A stretch of DNA of 21,857 nt, from the NCBI GenBank assembly GCA_031279175.1, contig JAITJA010000158.1, positions 1-21,857 of the forward strand. The letters run 5' to 3'. This DNA comes from Odoribacteraceae bacterium (GTDB taxonomy: Bacteria; Bacteroidota; Bacteroidia; Bacteroidales; Marinifilaceae). Each line of letters opens with the position of its first letter. The first letter of the stretch is position 1. The position numbers and the translations under genes were made by a program. Positions 15,810-21,857 of the stretch are shown in pieces. The notes below the pieces were generated by a model, which worked only from the letters and a program-made list of their open reading frames with translations, searched no databases and was not told where the DNA came from.

Positions 15810-18512
15810 ATGAAACCGTGTTTACTACTTCTTCTCGTCGCGGCAACCTGCGCGGCATGTCGCGAAACGCGCGACGAGCGCGGCGCGCGATCACCGTTAT
15901 ACCACGCCAGCACTGCCTTTCAAGTCCCGGTAACGAGCGTCGGCCTATCCATCGCCGGGGACAGCATCCTGTACCTCGGCTTCGAGAACGGGAACGTCGT
16001 CATCAAGAACACGCGCGCGGACGAACAAATCGCGTTCAGCGCCGGGTACAATAGAGTGTACGACGTGCGAGAGACCGGGGACGGTGCACTACTTGTCGGC
16101 ATGAGAGACGAGGGACTAAAGCTCGTCCGCGCGGACAGCCTCGGGCAGTGGCGCGTCGAGAAAAGCTATCCCATCGAGGGCAAGGGCACGCACTACGGCG
16201 TGTACAGCATCGCGCGGGACGAGCGGGGTGGCGACTTCGTGCTCGGCACGTCGAACGGCTGCTACCTCCTGTCGCCGGGCGACGACGCGCCGCGTCCCTA
16301 CGCCGGGAGCACCTCCAGCATCGCCTACCTCCCGTTCAACAAGGTAGCGTGCTCCGGCGGCGAGGTATACATGGCCTCCGGATCCGGCCTGTCGCGGGGA
16401 GGACGCGCGGCGAACGGCGAGTACGAAACATGGAACACGCTACTACCGGGCAACGTGATCACGGACATTTTCCCGGAAGAAGAGCGGGTATATATCGCCG
16501 CGCGCGACTCCGGCGTCTGGGTACTCCGCGCGGGAGAGCGGCGCGCCGAAAAAATATGGGAACCGGGCTTTGCCGTGTACGCGTTCGTGAAAGACGCCGA
16601 GGGCGCGGCGTGGGCCATTGGCAACGACAGGATCGCGTACCGGCCGGCAGACGGCAGTGCCACGGTAACGCGCGTCATCCCCGGCGGGGTGAACGTCTCC
16701 GGCAAGCAAGTCGCGCGGGCAAGCAAGAACTTCGTCTACCTGACCAGCGAGAACCGGCTGCTCGCTTTCCCCGCGCGCCAGAACACCGACGGGGAGCGGG
16801 GAAACATCCTGGCCGCGGGTGCAACGCGCGACGGGAAAATCGCCTACGCGCTGGGTGGCGACTACACGTTGTACTCCTATAATAAAGGACATTCCCTGGT
16901 GCGAGTACGGGGAAAGGTCGACGGCCTGGAAATCCGCGACAACGTGATACAAGGCGAGGTGCGAGGCAACGACTTCTGGGTAGCAACGGACAAGATACTC
17001 TTCCGGGTTGACGCGGCAGCGTGCCGCCTGGCGGGAAGATTTCCCGTGAACGCGCCGGGAGAGTCGAGGGACGACATCCGGTGTTTCTTCTTCGCGAACG
17101 ACACGACGCTCTACGTCGGGACGCGCCTCGGGTTGCGCGCGATGCACCCGGGGAAGGACGACAGGATGCACCCGGCGGGTTTCCTTGAAGACGATGATCT
17201 ATACGCGACCGCCCTGCTAACGTTCGAGGGACGACTACTCGTCGGGACGCTGAACAAGGGACTCTTCGCCATCAACGCGGACGGGACGGTTGACACGCTA
17301 CTCGGTGGCGACTATCCTCCCGGGAACATCCGCGGGTTGATCGAGGAAGAGGGCCGTCTCTACCTGCACGCGTCGGATCGCCTATACCGGTACGAGGGTC
17401 CGGGACGCGTGGAGGCCACGCGCGCCGGTGGCAAAGAGATCCGCGCGATCGCGTCGGCGGGCGAGCGGGGAGCGGTAGTGATGGGCTACCACGGCTTCGC
17501 GCGCACGCGGTCGTTATCGCGCCACGAGCCGACGGCGCTCTCGTACCGCGACGTCACGCTGGGCAACGCCTCGCTGGCCTTCCTCGACGCCTCGTTATTA
17601 CTCATCGGCACGCGCTCGGGGATGTATCTCCATGACGGGAAGCAACTCTCGCACCTGCCGGTGGAAGCGCCGGAGACGATAACGCGGGGAGGGCGCCTGG
17701 CCGGGTTACTATCGGCGCTATGCGTGCTACTGCTCGCGGTGAGCGTGGCATGGGACCAGCGGACGCAGCGGCGGCGATTACGCGACTTTGCCCGTAGAAC
17801 CAGCCGGACGCTCGGGATCATCGAGAAGCAAGTGCCCGACAAGCAGACGCGGGAGGAGTTACAACACCGCGCCGCCAAGATCTCCGGGGAGATCGCGCGG
17901 CGACTGCGCGGGGCGATCCCACCGCGCGCCACGGATCACCTCTCCAACGCGATGTACCGGCTCGAGCAAGAGACGCACGAGAACGCCATCTCGCTGGAAG
18001 AGACGCGACAACTGGAGCAGGAGATGCAACAACTCCATCGCCACCTCGAGGAAGAACGCCGCGCCGCGCCGGCCATTCAACGCTTCATGGAGGGCGTCAA
18101 GCGCGACTTCGAGGCAATCGCGATCCCCAAACACTCCCTGACGCTCGTCAAGGAGCGAAAAGAGATCATCCGCGATATCGACAAACTACGCGCGGGAGAG
18201 ATCTCCAACGGGGAGATCGAGTCCATGCTCGAGAAAATCGAGACAATACAAAAAACAGCCCTGCTGTTCAAGCAAAAAGTCAGCAAAGAAGAGCGACTTG
18301 AAAGGGCCATGCTGATGAATCTCGACGAAACAGACCTGGAAATCCTCGAGGTGTTAGCCACGCCCAACCACCCGAGGCACGCGTATTACGCGAAGCACGC
18401 GAAGATGGTAGAAAAGCGACAAAAGAAGATCGTCGAACAGTTCGGCAGAATAACAAACAAGAGAAGATACATCGTCGCCGCTGCCTTCAGGAAGGGGTTA
18501 CTCTCCATTTAA
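15810..18512 (+). CDS. Transmembrane propeller-domain sensor with HTH-like C-terminus
   Basis: About 900 residues from the ATG at 15810 (MKPCLLLLLVAATCAAC), which gives a compact signal sequence with a possible but imperfect lipobox; an ATG at 15801 and a GTG at 15786 are alternatives. Residues 20-620 contain about 14 repeats of the type GxLLVGTxxxGLxxxxxG, for example GDGALLVGMRDEGLKLV and EGRLLVGTLNKGLFAI, enough for two seven-bladed propellers of the kind seen in two-component regulators of Bacteroidota. A single membrane helix follows (about 630-648, LAGLLSALCVLLLAVSVAW), then about 180 residues of basic coiled coil. The last 65 residues, from LDETDLEILEVLA to FRKGLLSI, have the length and helix pattern of a LuxR-like or winged HTH, but I could not match it firmly. 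No Y_Y_Y domain, kinase or receiver is visible. Likely a one-protein membrane sensor/regulator; its place after cusB suggests, but does not show, metal sensing. Confidence 0.7.
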   Translation: MKPCLLLLLVAATCAACRETRDERGARSPLYHASTAFQVPVTSVGLSIAGDSILYLGFENGNVVIKNTRADEQIAFSAGYNRVYDVRETGDGALLVGMRDEGLKLVRADSLGQWRVEKSYPIEGKGTHYGVYSIARDERGGDFVLGTSNGCYLLSPGDDAPRPYAGSTSSIAYLPFNKVACSGGEVYMASGSGLSRGGRAANGEYETWNTLLPGNVITDIFPEEERVYIAARDSGVWVLRAGERRAEKIWEPGFAVYAFVKDAEGAAWAIGNDRIAYRPADGSATVTRVIPGGVNVSGKQVARASKNFVYLTSENRLLAFPARQNTDGERGNILAAGATRDGKIAYALGGDYTLYSYNKGHSLVRVRGKVDGLEIRDNVIQGEVRGNDFWVATDKILFRVDAAACRLAGRFPVNAPGESRDDIRCFFFANDTTLYVGTRLGLRAMHPGKDDRMHPAGFLEDDDLYATALLTFEGRLLVGTLNKGLFAINADGTVDTLLGGDYPPGNIRGLIEEEGRLYLHASDRLYRYEGPGRVEATRAGGKEIRAIASAGERGAVVMGYHGFARTRSLSRHEPTALSYRDVTLGNASLAFLDASLLLIGTRSGMYLHDGKQLSHLPVEAPETITRGGRLAGLLSALCVLLLAVSVAWDQRTQRRRLRDFARRTSRTLGIIEKQVPDKQTREELQHRAAKISGEIARRLRGAIPPRATDHLSNAMYRLEQETHENAISLEETRQLEQEMQQLHRHLEEERRAAPAIQRFMEGVKRDFEAIAIPKHSLTLVKERKEIIRDIDKLRAGEISNGEIESMLEKIETIQKTALLFKQKVSKEERLERAMLMNLDETDLEILEVLATPNHPRHAYYAKHAKMVEKRQKKIVEQFGRITNKRRYIVAAAFRKGLLSI

Positions 18513-18543
18513 TCGGTTTCCGGTCGAGATCCCCACCCGGCAG

Positions 18544-18563
18544 CGGTAGGGATTCTCCTACCG
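18544..18563 (+). terminator. Possible terminator hairpin after the sensor gene
   Basis: Perfect 7-bp stem, cggtagg and cctaccg, with loop gattct, about 31 bp after the sensor stop. There is no T-tract after it, so it may be a factor-dependent site or a chance structure. Confidence 0.35.
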
Positions 18564-18662
18564 AACAAACGCGCCGGGACGCGAACGCGACTGGTTTCTA
18601 CCGGTTTCACGCGACGCCCGCGGTCAGGGGTTAAAAACGTTCCTCCCCCCGTCTCCATGCCC

Positions 18663-18670
18663 TACCTTCG
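18663..18670 (+). promoter_or_regulatory. Candidate -7 element of the 18697 gene unit
   Basis: TACCTTCG is one base from TAnnTTTG and has the same TTCG ending as the rpsO element. It would give a leader of about 20 bases before the ATG at 18697. No convincing -33 element is seen. Confidence 0.35.
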
Positions 18671-18696
18671 CCGTAGTAACCTCTAAATACTACATC

Positions 18697-19209
18697 ATGG
18701 AAACAAATCAACTACAAGAGATTTACAAGGCCCGCGTCAGCGAGCTCGACGACGAAGCTTTATTAAAGAACTACATGGAGCAAGAGGGATACACCCGGGA
18801 ATACATCGCGCTGCTCGAGGAAGAGCTGCGCGCGAGGAAAATCTCCTTGCTCGACGCGTTCCTCTCCAACCAGTGCATCCCCAAAAAGAGGGAAAGCGAC
18901 CAGAAGACGCGGGGTATACACTACATGACCATCGCCGATCTCCTCGAGATCGACGCCAGGCGGGAGAGAGAACAGTACGAGGCTCGCGTCCGGGCGGGAC
19001 AACGCGGGAAACACGTCACCGCCGGCTACATCTTCTCCGTGCTGGTGGGAATCATCGGACTGTTCATCGCCCTCGACTACCTTTACACGAAGAGAGTGCT
19101 CAACAACGAGACCGTATACAAGTACGACAGCGCCACGCGCTACCACGCGAGATGGATGCTACTACTCATCGCGACCATGACCTTCACCAGCTTCATGATC
19201 CAACTCTAA
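18697..19209 (+). CDS. Hypothetical two-helix membrane protein
   Basis: 170 residues, no named family recognised. The N-terminal third is acidic and helical, with the pattern SELDDEALLKNYMEQEGYTR followed by EYIALLEEELRARK. This resembles short helical motifs that precede membrane segments in many bacterial proteins of unknown role. A basic middle (about 60-105) leads to two hydrophobic helices: about 106-130 (TAGYIFSVLVGIIGLFIALDY) written here in part as VLVGIIGLFIAL, and 150-169 (MLLLIATMTFTSFMI). The C-terminus ends directly after the second helix, so both termini are probably cytoplasmic. A retropepsin-like gene starts 22 bp downstream, so the two are likely co-transcribed. Methionine start and codon use fit the neighbours. 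Confidence 0.75.
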   Translation: METNQLQEIYKARVSELDDEALLKNYMEQEGYTREYIALLEEELRARKISLLDAFLSNQCIPKKRESDQKTRGIHYMTIADLLEIDARREREQYEARVRAGQRGKHVTAGYIFSVLVGIIGLFIALDYLYTKRVLNNETVYKYDSATRYHARWMLLLIATMTFTSFMIQL

Positions 19210-19231
19210 TAATCATTAAACAAGACTCCAC

Positions 19232-20053
19232 ATGAAAACACACGACACTTACAGACTCGCGGCAAACGCCGCCCGCATCGTGAAACGCGCCTTGACGAGC
19301 GCCCTGTTCGCGATCATGCTGCTCGCTCCCGCGCTGGAAACGTCCGCGCAAGTAGCCGACAAAGAATGGAAAGAATTAGAAGAAACATTAAGACAATCCT
19401 GCGCGCTCATATGTAGCATGATGGACGTGCAAGAGCTCTCCGAGGGAATCACTGCCGAGTGCTACAGCAAGACGGCCGCGCGTTTCATCGTTCGCTCGAT
19501 GAAAAAGAACCACGTCAAAGTCCCCTCGGAAGACGCCATCATGGTTTTCGCGATAGAGTTCCTCACCAAGATCATGGACGAAAACGACCCCATGCACGTC
19601 GAGTTCTTCTCCGAGATCTCCCTGGAGTGCGCCACCAGAGCGTCCCGCGTCCAGGTAGAAGGCCCTGCCAGCGCCCGCGTGTCCCTGTCCCGCTTCGACG
19701 AGATGTTCAAGATCAAGATCACGCTGGGGAAATCGAGCAAGTACTACCTGATGGACACCGGCGCGTCGAACTGTTTCATCTCGATGAGTTACGCGCAGGA
19801 ACTCTTTGAAGAGGGGATCATCTCCGGGGAAAACGTCCTCGAACCCGGGCTATACGAGATGGCCAACGGCGATATCGCGCGATGCAACCGCGTGCTCGTG
19901 CACCGCGTAAAAGTTGGCCCCTACATCCTCGACAACGTCATCTTCAGCGTCATCGACGAGGAGATCGGGTTCATCTGCGGAAAGAATATCCTGGACGCCT
20001 TCCAGTCATGGAAGATATACAACAACCCGCCCGCGTTAGAGCTATCGAGATAA
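19232..20053 (+). CDS. Exported retropepsin-like aspartic protease
   Basis: 273 residues with an N-terminal signal sequence (hydrophobic core ALFAIMLLAPALETSAQ, likely cleavage near residue 39-41). The first domain (about 45-140) is helical with several cysteines and of unknown role. The C-terminal domain (about 150-273) looks like a clan AA retropepsin: substrate strand FKIKITLGKSSKYYL, active-site DTGAS at 175-179 with D175 as the catalytic aspartate, a flap-like segment ANGDIARCNRVLVHRVKVG, and the terminal GFICGKNILDAF resembling the family's (I/L)LGxxxL hydrophobic element. Enzymes of this type work as homodimers with one aspartate each. A periplasmic protease or processing enzyme is likely; the substrate is unknown. 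It follows the two-helix membrane protein by 22 bp and is followed 3 bp later by a 51-residue ORF. Confidence 0.82.
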   Translation: MKTHDTYRLAANAARIVKRALTSALFAIMLLAPALETSAQVADKEWKELEETLRQSCALICSMMDVQELSEGITAECYSKTAARFIVRSMKKNHVKVPSEDAIMVFAIEFLTKIMDENDPMHVEFFSEISLECATRASRVQVEGPASARVSLSRFDEMFKIKITLGKSSKYYLMDTGASNCFISMSYAQELFEEGIISGENVLEPGLYEMANGDIARCNRVLVHRVKVGPYILDNVIFSVIDEEIGFICGKNILDAFQSWKIYNNPPALELSR

Positions 20054-20056
20054 GTC

Positions 20057-20212
20057 ATGAGCGCGCGCCCGGTCATTTACTTGATTTGCACGTGTGCCAT
20101 CGCGTCGGGGCTACTCTCCGCCCTCGCCGGTAACCTCGCCGGGGGGCTACAACTGGTCGTCGCCATCCTCGCCACCCTCCTCGCGCGTCACCTCTACGCG
20201 AGGAGGGAGTGA
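20057..20212 (+). CDS. Small 51-residue two-helix membrane peptide (tentative)
   Basis: Short ORF starting 3 bp after the protease stop (taa gtc atg). The product begins MSARPVIYLICTCAIASG and has two hydrophobic helices, about 6-25 (VIYLICTCAIASGLLSALAG) and 31-45 (LQLVVAILATLLARH), ending in a basic tail LYARRE. Tight spacing, an ATG start, a helix-turn-helix membrane pattern and codon use like the neighbours support it as a real third gene of the unit. Against it: the last 66 bp overlap the opposite-strand serine hydrolase gene, and no homologue is known to me. Likely role, if real, is as a membrane partner of the upstream pair. Confidence 0.5.
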   Translation: MSARPVIYLICTCAIASGLLSALAGNLAGGLQLVVAILATLLARHLYARRE

Positions 20213-21367
20213 GCCCTCCCCCTCCCCGTCCAGGAGCGCCAGCGCCATATCCATGTAACGGTAGAGATCGCGAGGCGACTCCCGCGCGTACTCCCGCTCG
20301 CGCTCCCGCCCGAGGCGAACGACAACCGCGTCGCGCGAGGGAATAGCGATAATATACTGGCCCAGCATCCCGCGGAAATAGGGATTCACCATGCCGCGAT
20401 AGTGCATGATCCATGTCTGGAAACCGTAGTAATCCAGCGACTCGCCGCCGAACTCGTCGCGCAGGTAGGCGGCCGGGCGCGTCGCCTCGGCCATGTAGTC
20501 GGCGGGCACCAACTGCCGGTCGCGCCACGCCCCACCATGCAGCAACAGGCTACCGAGACGGGCCACCTCCCGCGCGCCGGTATGAAAACAGCAAAACGCT
20601 TTCTCGTCGCCCCCCGGCTTGTCCAGCAACCAGTACGCGTCGCGGCACGCCCCTGCCGGTTGCCACAACTTCTCACCGGCGTACGCGCCAATGCTCGTCC
20701 CGACGGCGCTCTCAACGATAAAAGAAAGCAACTGCGTGTCGCCGCTCTTGTACGAGAATTGCTCGCCCGGCTCCTCCACCGCCTCCAGGCTACCCACCAA
20801 CGCGCGGAGATCGCGCCCGTAATACCCGCGCGTCGTCAGGGAGAAAAGCGAGGAATAAGACTCGTCCCAGTTCAGCCCGCTACTCATCGTGAGCAGGTGT
20901 CGAATCGTCACGCGCGCTTTCCGGCCCGCGCGGAACTCCGGCAGGTACTCCCCCACCGGGTCATCGAGCGAGCGGATCTTCCCCTCCCCGCGCGCGACGC
21001 CGACGAGCAACCCGACAATGCTTTTCGTCGCCGAAAAGAGATTCGAGGTCATCGACTCGTCCCAGCCCCCGCGGTACTCCTCGTGCAGGATGCTGTCGCC
21101 GCGGATCACCAGGAACGCCACCGTGCCGAGCCTGTCCAGGTAGGCCTCGTCAGACGGGGAGAGCGAGCGGGTGTTGTAACGACTTGACAAGGGCCACTCC
21201 TCGCACGGCGACGCGCGACGGATCGTGTCGCGAGCGAACAACGACAGGTCGTCAATACCCGGGTGACCGTGCAGCAACGCTTGCCGCGCGTAATAGGGCA
21301 GGCAGTAATAACTTACCACCAGCGCGAGTAGCGCGAACGCCACGATACAATAACTTTTCTTTTTCAC
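20147..21367 (-). CDS. Membrane-anchored serine hydrolase (beta-lactamase/PBP-like family)
   Basis: 406 residues from the GTG at 21367 (MKKKSYCIVAFALLALVV), which gives a clean N-terminal membrane anchor or signal; the frame is also open to a TTG at 21397, which would add ten residues, and no in-frame ATG is near. The family's SxxK nucleophile motif is FSATKS with S112 and K115; the second motif is YKSG with Y206, replacing the usual YxN. Typical surrounding segments are LFSATKSIVGLLVG, VTIRHLLTMSSGL and GMLGQYIIAIPSRDAVVV. Relatives include class C-like beta-lactamases, esterases and D-aminopeptidases, so the substrate cannot be told from sequence. The acidic C-terminal tail (VEVTREEGGEDGDDQL) is the part overlapping the opposite ORF and may be unstructured. 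Confidence 0.87.
   Translation of the reverse strand: MKKKSYCIVAFALLALVVSYYCLPYYARQALLHGHPGIDDLSLFARDTIRRASPCEEWPLSSRYNTRSLSPSDEAYLDRLGTVAFLVIRGDSILHEEYRGGWDESMTSNLFSATKSIVGLLVGVARGEGKIRSLDDPVGEYLPEFRAGRKARVTIRHLLTMSSGLNWDESYSSLFSLTTRGYYGRDLRALVGSLEAVEEPGEQFSYKSGDTQLLSFIVESAVGTSIGAYAGEKLWQPAGACRDAYWLLDKPGGDEKAFCCFHTGAREVARLGSLLLHGGAWRDRQLVPADYMAEATRPAAYLRDEFGGESLDYYGFQTWIMHYRGMVNPYFRGMLGQYIIAIPSRDAVVVRLGREREREYARESPRDLYRYMDMALALLDGEGEGSLPPRVEVTREEGGEDGDDQL
20175..20207. repeat. 11-bp perfect inverted repeat in the convergent overlap
   Basis: ccctcctcgcg at 20175-20185 and cgcgaggaggg at 20197-20207 with an 11-nt loop. It lies at the 3' ends of both the 51-residue ORF and the opposite serine hydrolase gene. 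No T-run follows on either strand, but the placement suits a bidirectional transcription or RNA-end barrier. Confidence 0.5.
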
Positions 21368-21507
21368 GCCTACATGTTTTAGTGATCGACCGGGCAACCG
21401 CGCCCGACCGGTATCGCGATTCTACAACAAAGATTCGACGATTACAAGCTTTCGCGCGGCGACGCGATTGCACGCGCGCGACGGGACTTCACGCGACAGA
21501 TTGCCCG
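21368..21507. other. Upstream region of the serine hydrolase gene
   Basis: Intergenic stretch between the minus-strand hydrolase start and the repeat array. Read on the minus strand, AATCTTTG (21428-21435) is one base from TAnnTTTG and could be the hydrolase -7 element, giving a leader of about 55 bases; no -33 match is evident. No gene is seen. Confidence 0.35.
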
Positions 21508-21857
21508 TTGTCGCGGTGACAATGCTTCGTTCGCGCCCGATCGGCCCGTTGTCGCGGTGACAATGCACTGAAAAGTTTTCGCGAGCCCGTTGTCGCGGTG
21601 ACAATGGCCTGAAAAAACAATTTATAGCGCCTACGCGGTGACGAAAGGGAAGTTCACTTTTCAACCGGCCCATTGTCGCGGTGACAATGGGGGAAAAAGT
21701 TTTTGAACGGCGCGTTGTCACCGCGACAACGGGTGAAAAATTTTTTGAACGGCACTTTGTCGCGGTGACAACGGGGGAAACGAGACGCGAACGCCGCTTT
21801 GTCTCCGCGACAAAACGGGAAACGAGACGCGATTTGCCCTTTGTCTCCGCGACAACG
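21508..21857. repeat. Nine-unit tandem array of a 15-bp dyad (41/42-bp period)
   Basis: The core TTGTC-N5-GACAA occurs at 21508, 21549, 21590, 21673, 21715, 21757, 21799 and 21841, plus a decayed copy (ctacgcggtgacgaa) at 21631. Start-to-start spacing is 41, 41, 41, 42, 42, 42, 42 and 42. The core centre is GCGGT in units 1, 2, 3, 5 (21673) and 7 (21757), ACCGC at 21715 and TCCGC at 21799 and 21841. Linkers of 26-27 bp fall into related groups, with gaaaaa-ttttt-gaacggc between units at 21673-21757 and gggaaacgagacgcga after 21757. The array runs to the window end and probably continues. Each core can form a 5-bp hairpin or bind a dimer. No coding or mobile function is recognised. Confidence 0.9.

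Noticed and set aside
16148..16882. 244-codon ORF in another frame of the sensor gene
   Set aside because: Arg-rich shadow frame; the sensor frame shows regular propeller repeats.
21422..21721. 99-codon minus-strand ORF through the repeat array
   Set aside because: GTG-started reading of the repeats in a frame that does not follow the 14-residue pattern; no domain or membrane signal.
21508..21857. CRISPR array
   Set aside because: The spacers (linkers) are similar to one another, only 26-27 bp, and the cores are 15 bp and change orientation. No cas gene is in view.

Overview
The window looks like chromosomal DNA of a GC-rich member of the Bacteroidota, most likely order Bacteroidales. Evidence: the cmk-ispH-pfkA and rpsO-pnp neighbourhoods, -7 promoter elements of the TAnnTTTG/TAnnTTCG type, absence of clear Shine-Dalgarno sequences, a small HYC_CC_PP-type protein ahead of a Cus efflux operon, and an outer membrane protein with a Bacteroidota-style start. 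I cannot name the genus from sequence alone.

Layout. (1) Positions 25-2601, minus strand: a housekeeping operon cmk-ispH-pfkA (CMP kinase, last enzyme of the MEP isoprenoid pathway, 6-phosphofructokinase) driven from a promoter just upstream of cmk. (2) 2602-3064: a divergent intergenic region. (3) 3065-5610, plus strand: rpsO and pnp, each followed by a clear intrinsic terminator. (4) 5680-8186: a two-gene unit with a 4-bp stop/start overlap, a PdxA homologue that has lost most of its recognisable active-site residues and a Tat-exported GH125-type alpha-mannosidase, closed by a strong terminator. (5) 8422-15746: a copper/silver efflux operon, HYC_CC_PP protein, CusA-type RND pump, TolC/CusC-type outer membrane channel with a methionine-rich loop, and CusB-type adaptor carrying both an N-terminal heavy-metal-binding domain and a C-terminal HMA-like domain. 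(6) About 15810-18512: a large sensor-like protein with about 14 propeller blades, one membrane helix, coiled coil and a C-terminal HTH-like end. (7) 18697-20212: a small unit of a two-helix membrane protein, a secreted retropepsin-like aspartic protease and a 51-residue two-helix peptide. (8) 20147-21367, minus strand: a membrane-anchored serine hydrolase of the beta-lactamase/penicillin-binding type, converging on and overlapping the 51-residue ORF.

The most unusual structure is at the right end: a nine-unit array (21508 to the window edge) of a 15-bp dyad TTGTC-N5-GACAA repeated every 41 then 42 bp. The 5-bp centre is flipped in some units while the flanking linkers keep their orientation. 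It is not a CRISPR array by its spacers, and I know of no named element that matches it.

Second in interest are the PdxA homologue with substituted metal ligands, translationally coupled to a mannosidase, and the propeller sensor lacking both the Y_Y_Y and histidine kinase domains usually found in Bacteroidota propeller regulators, sitting directly downstream of the Cus operon.
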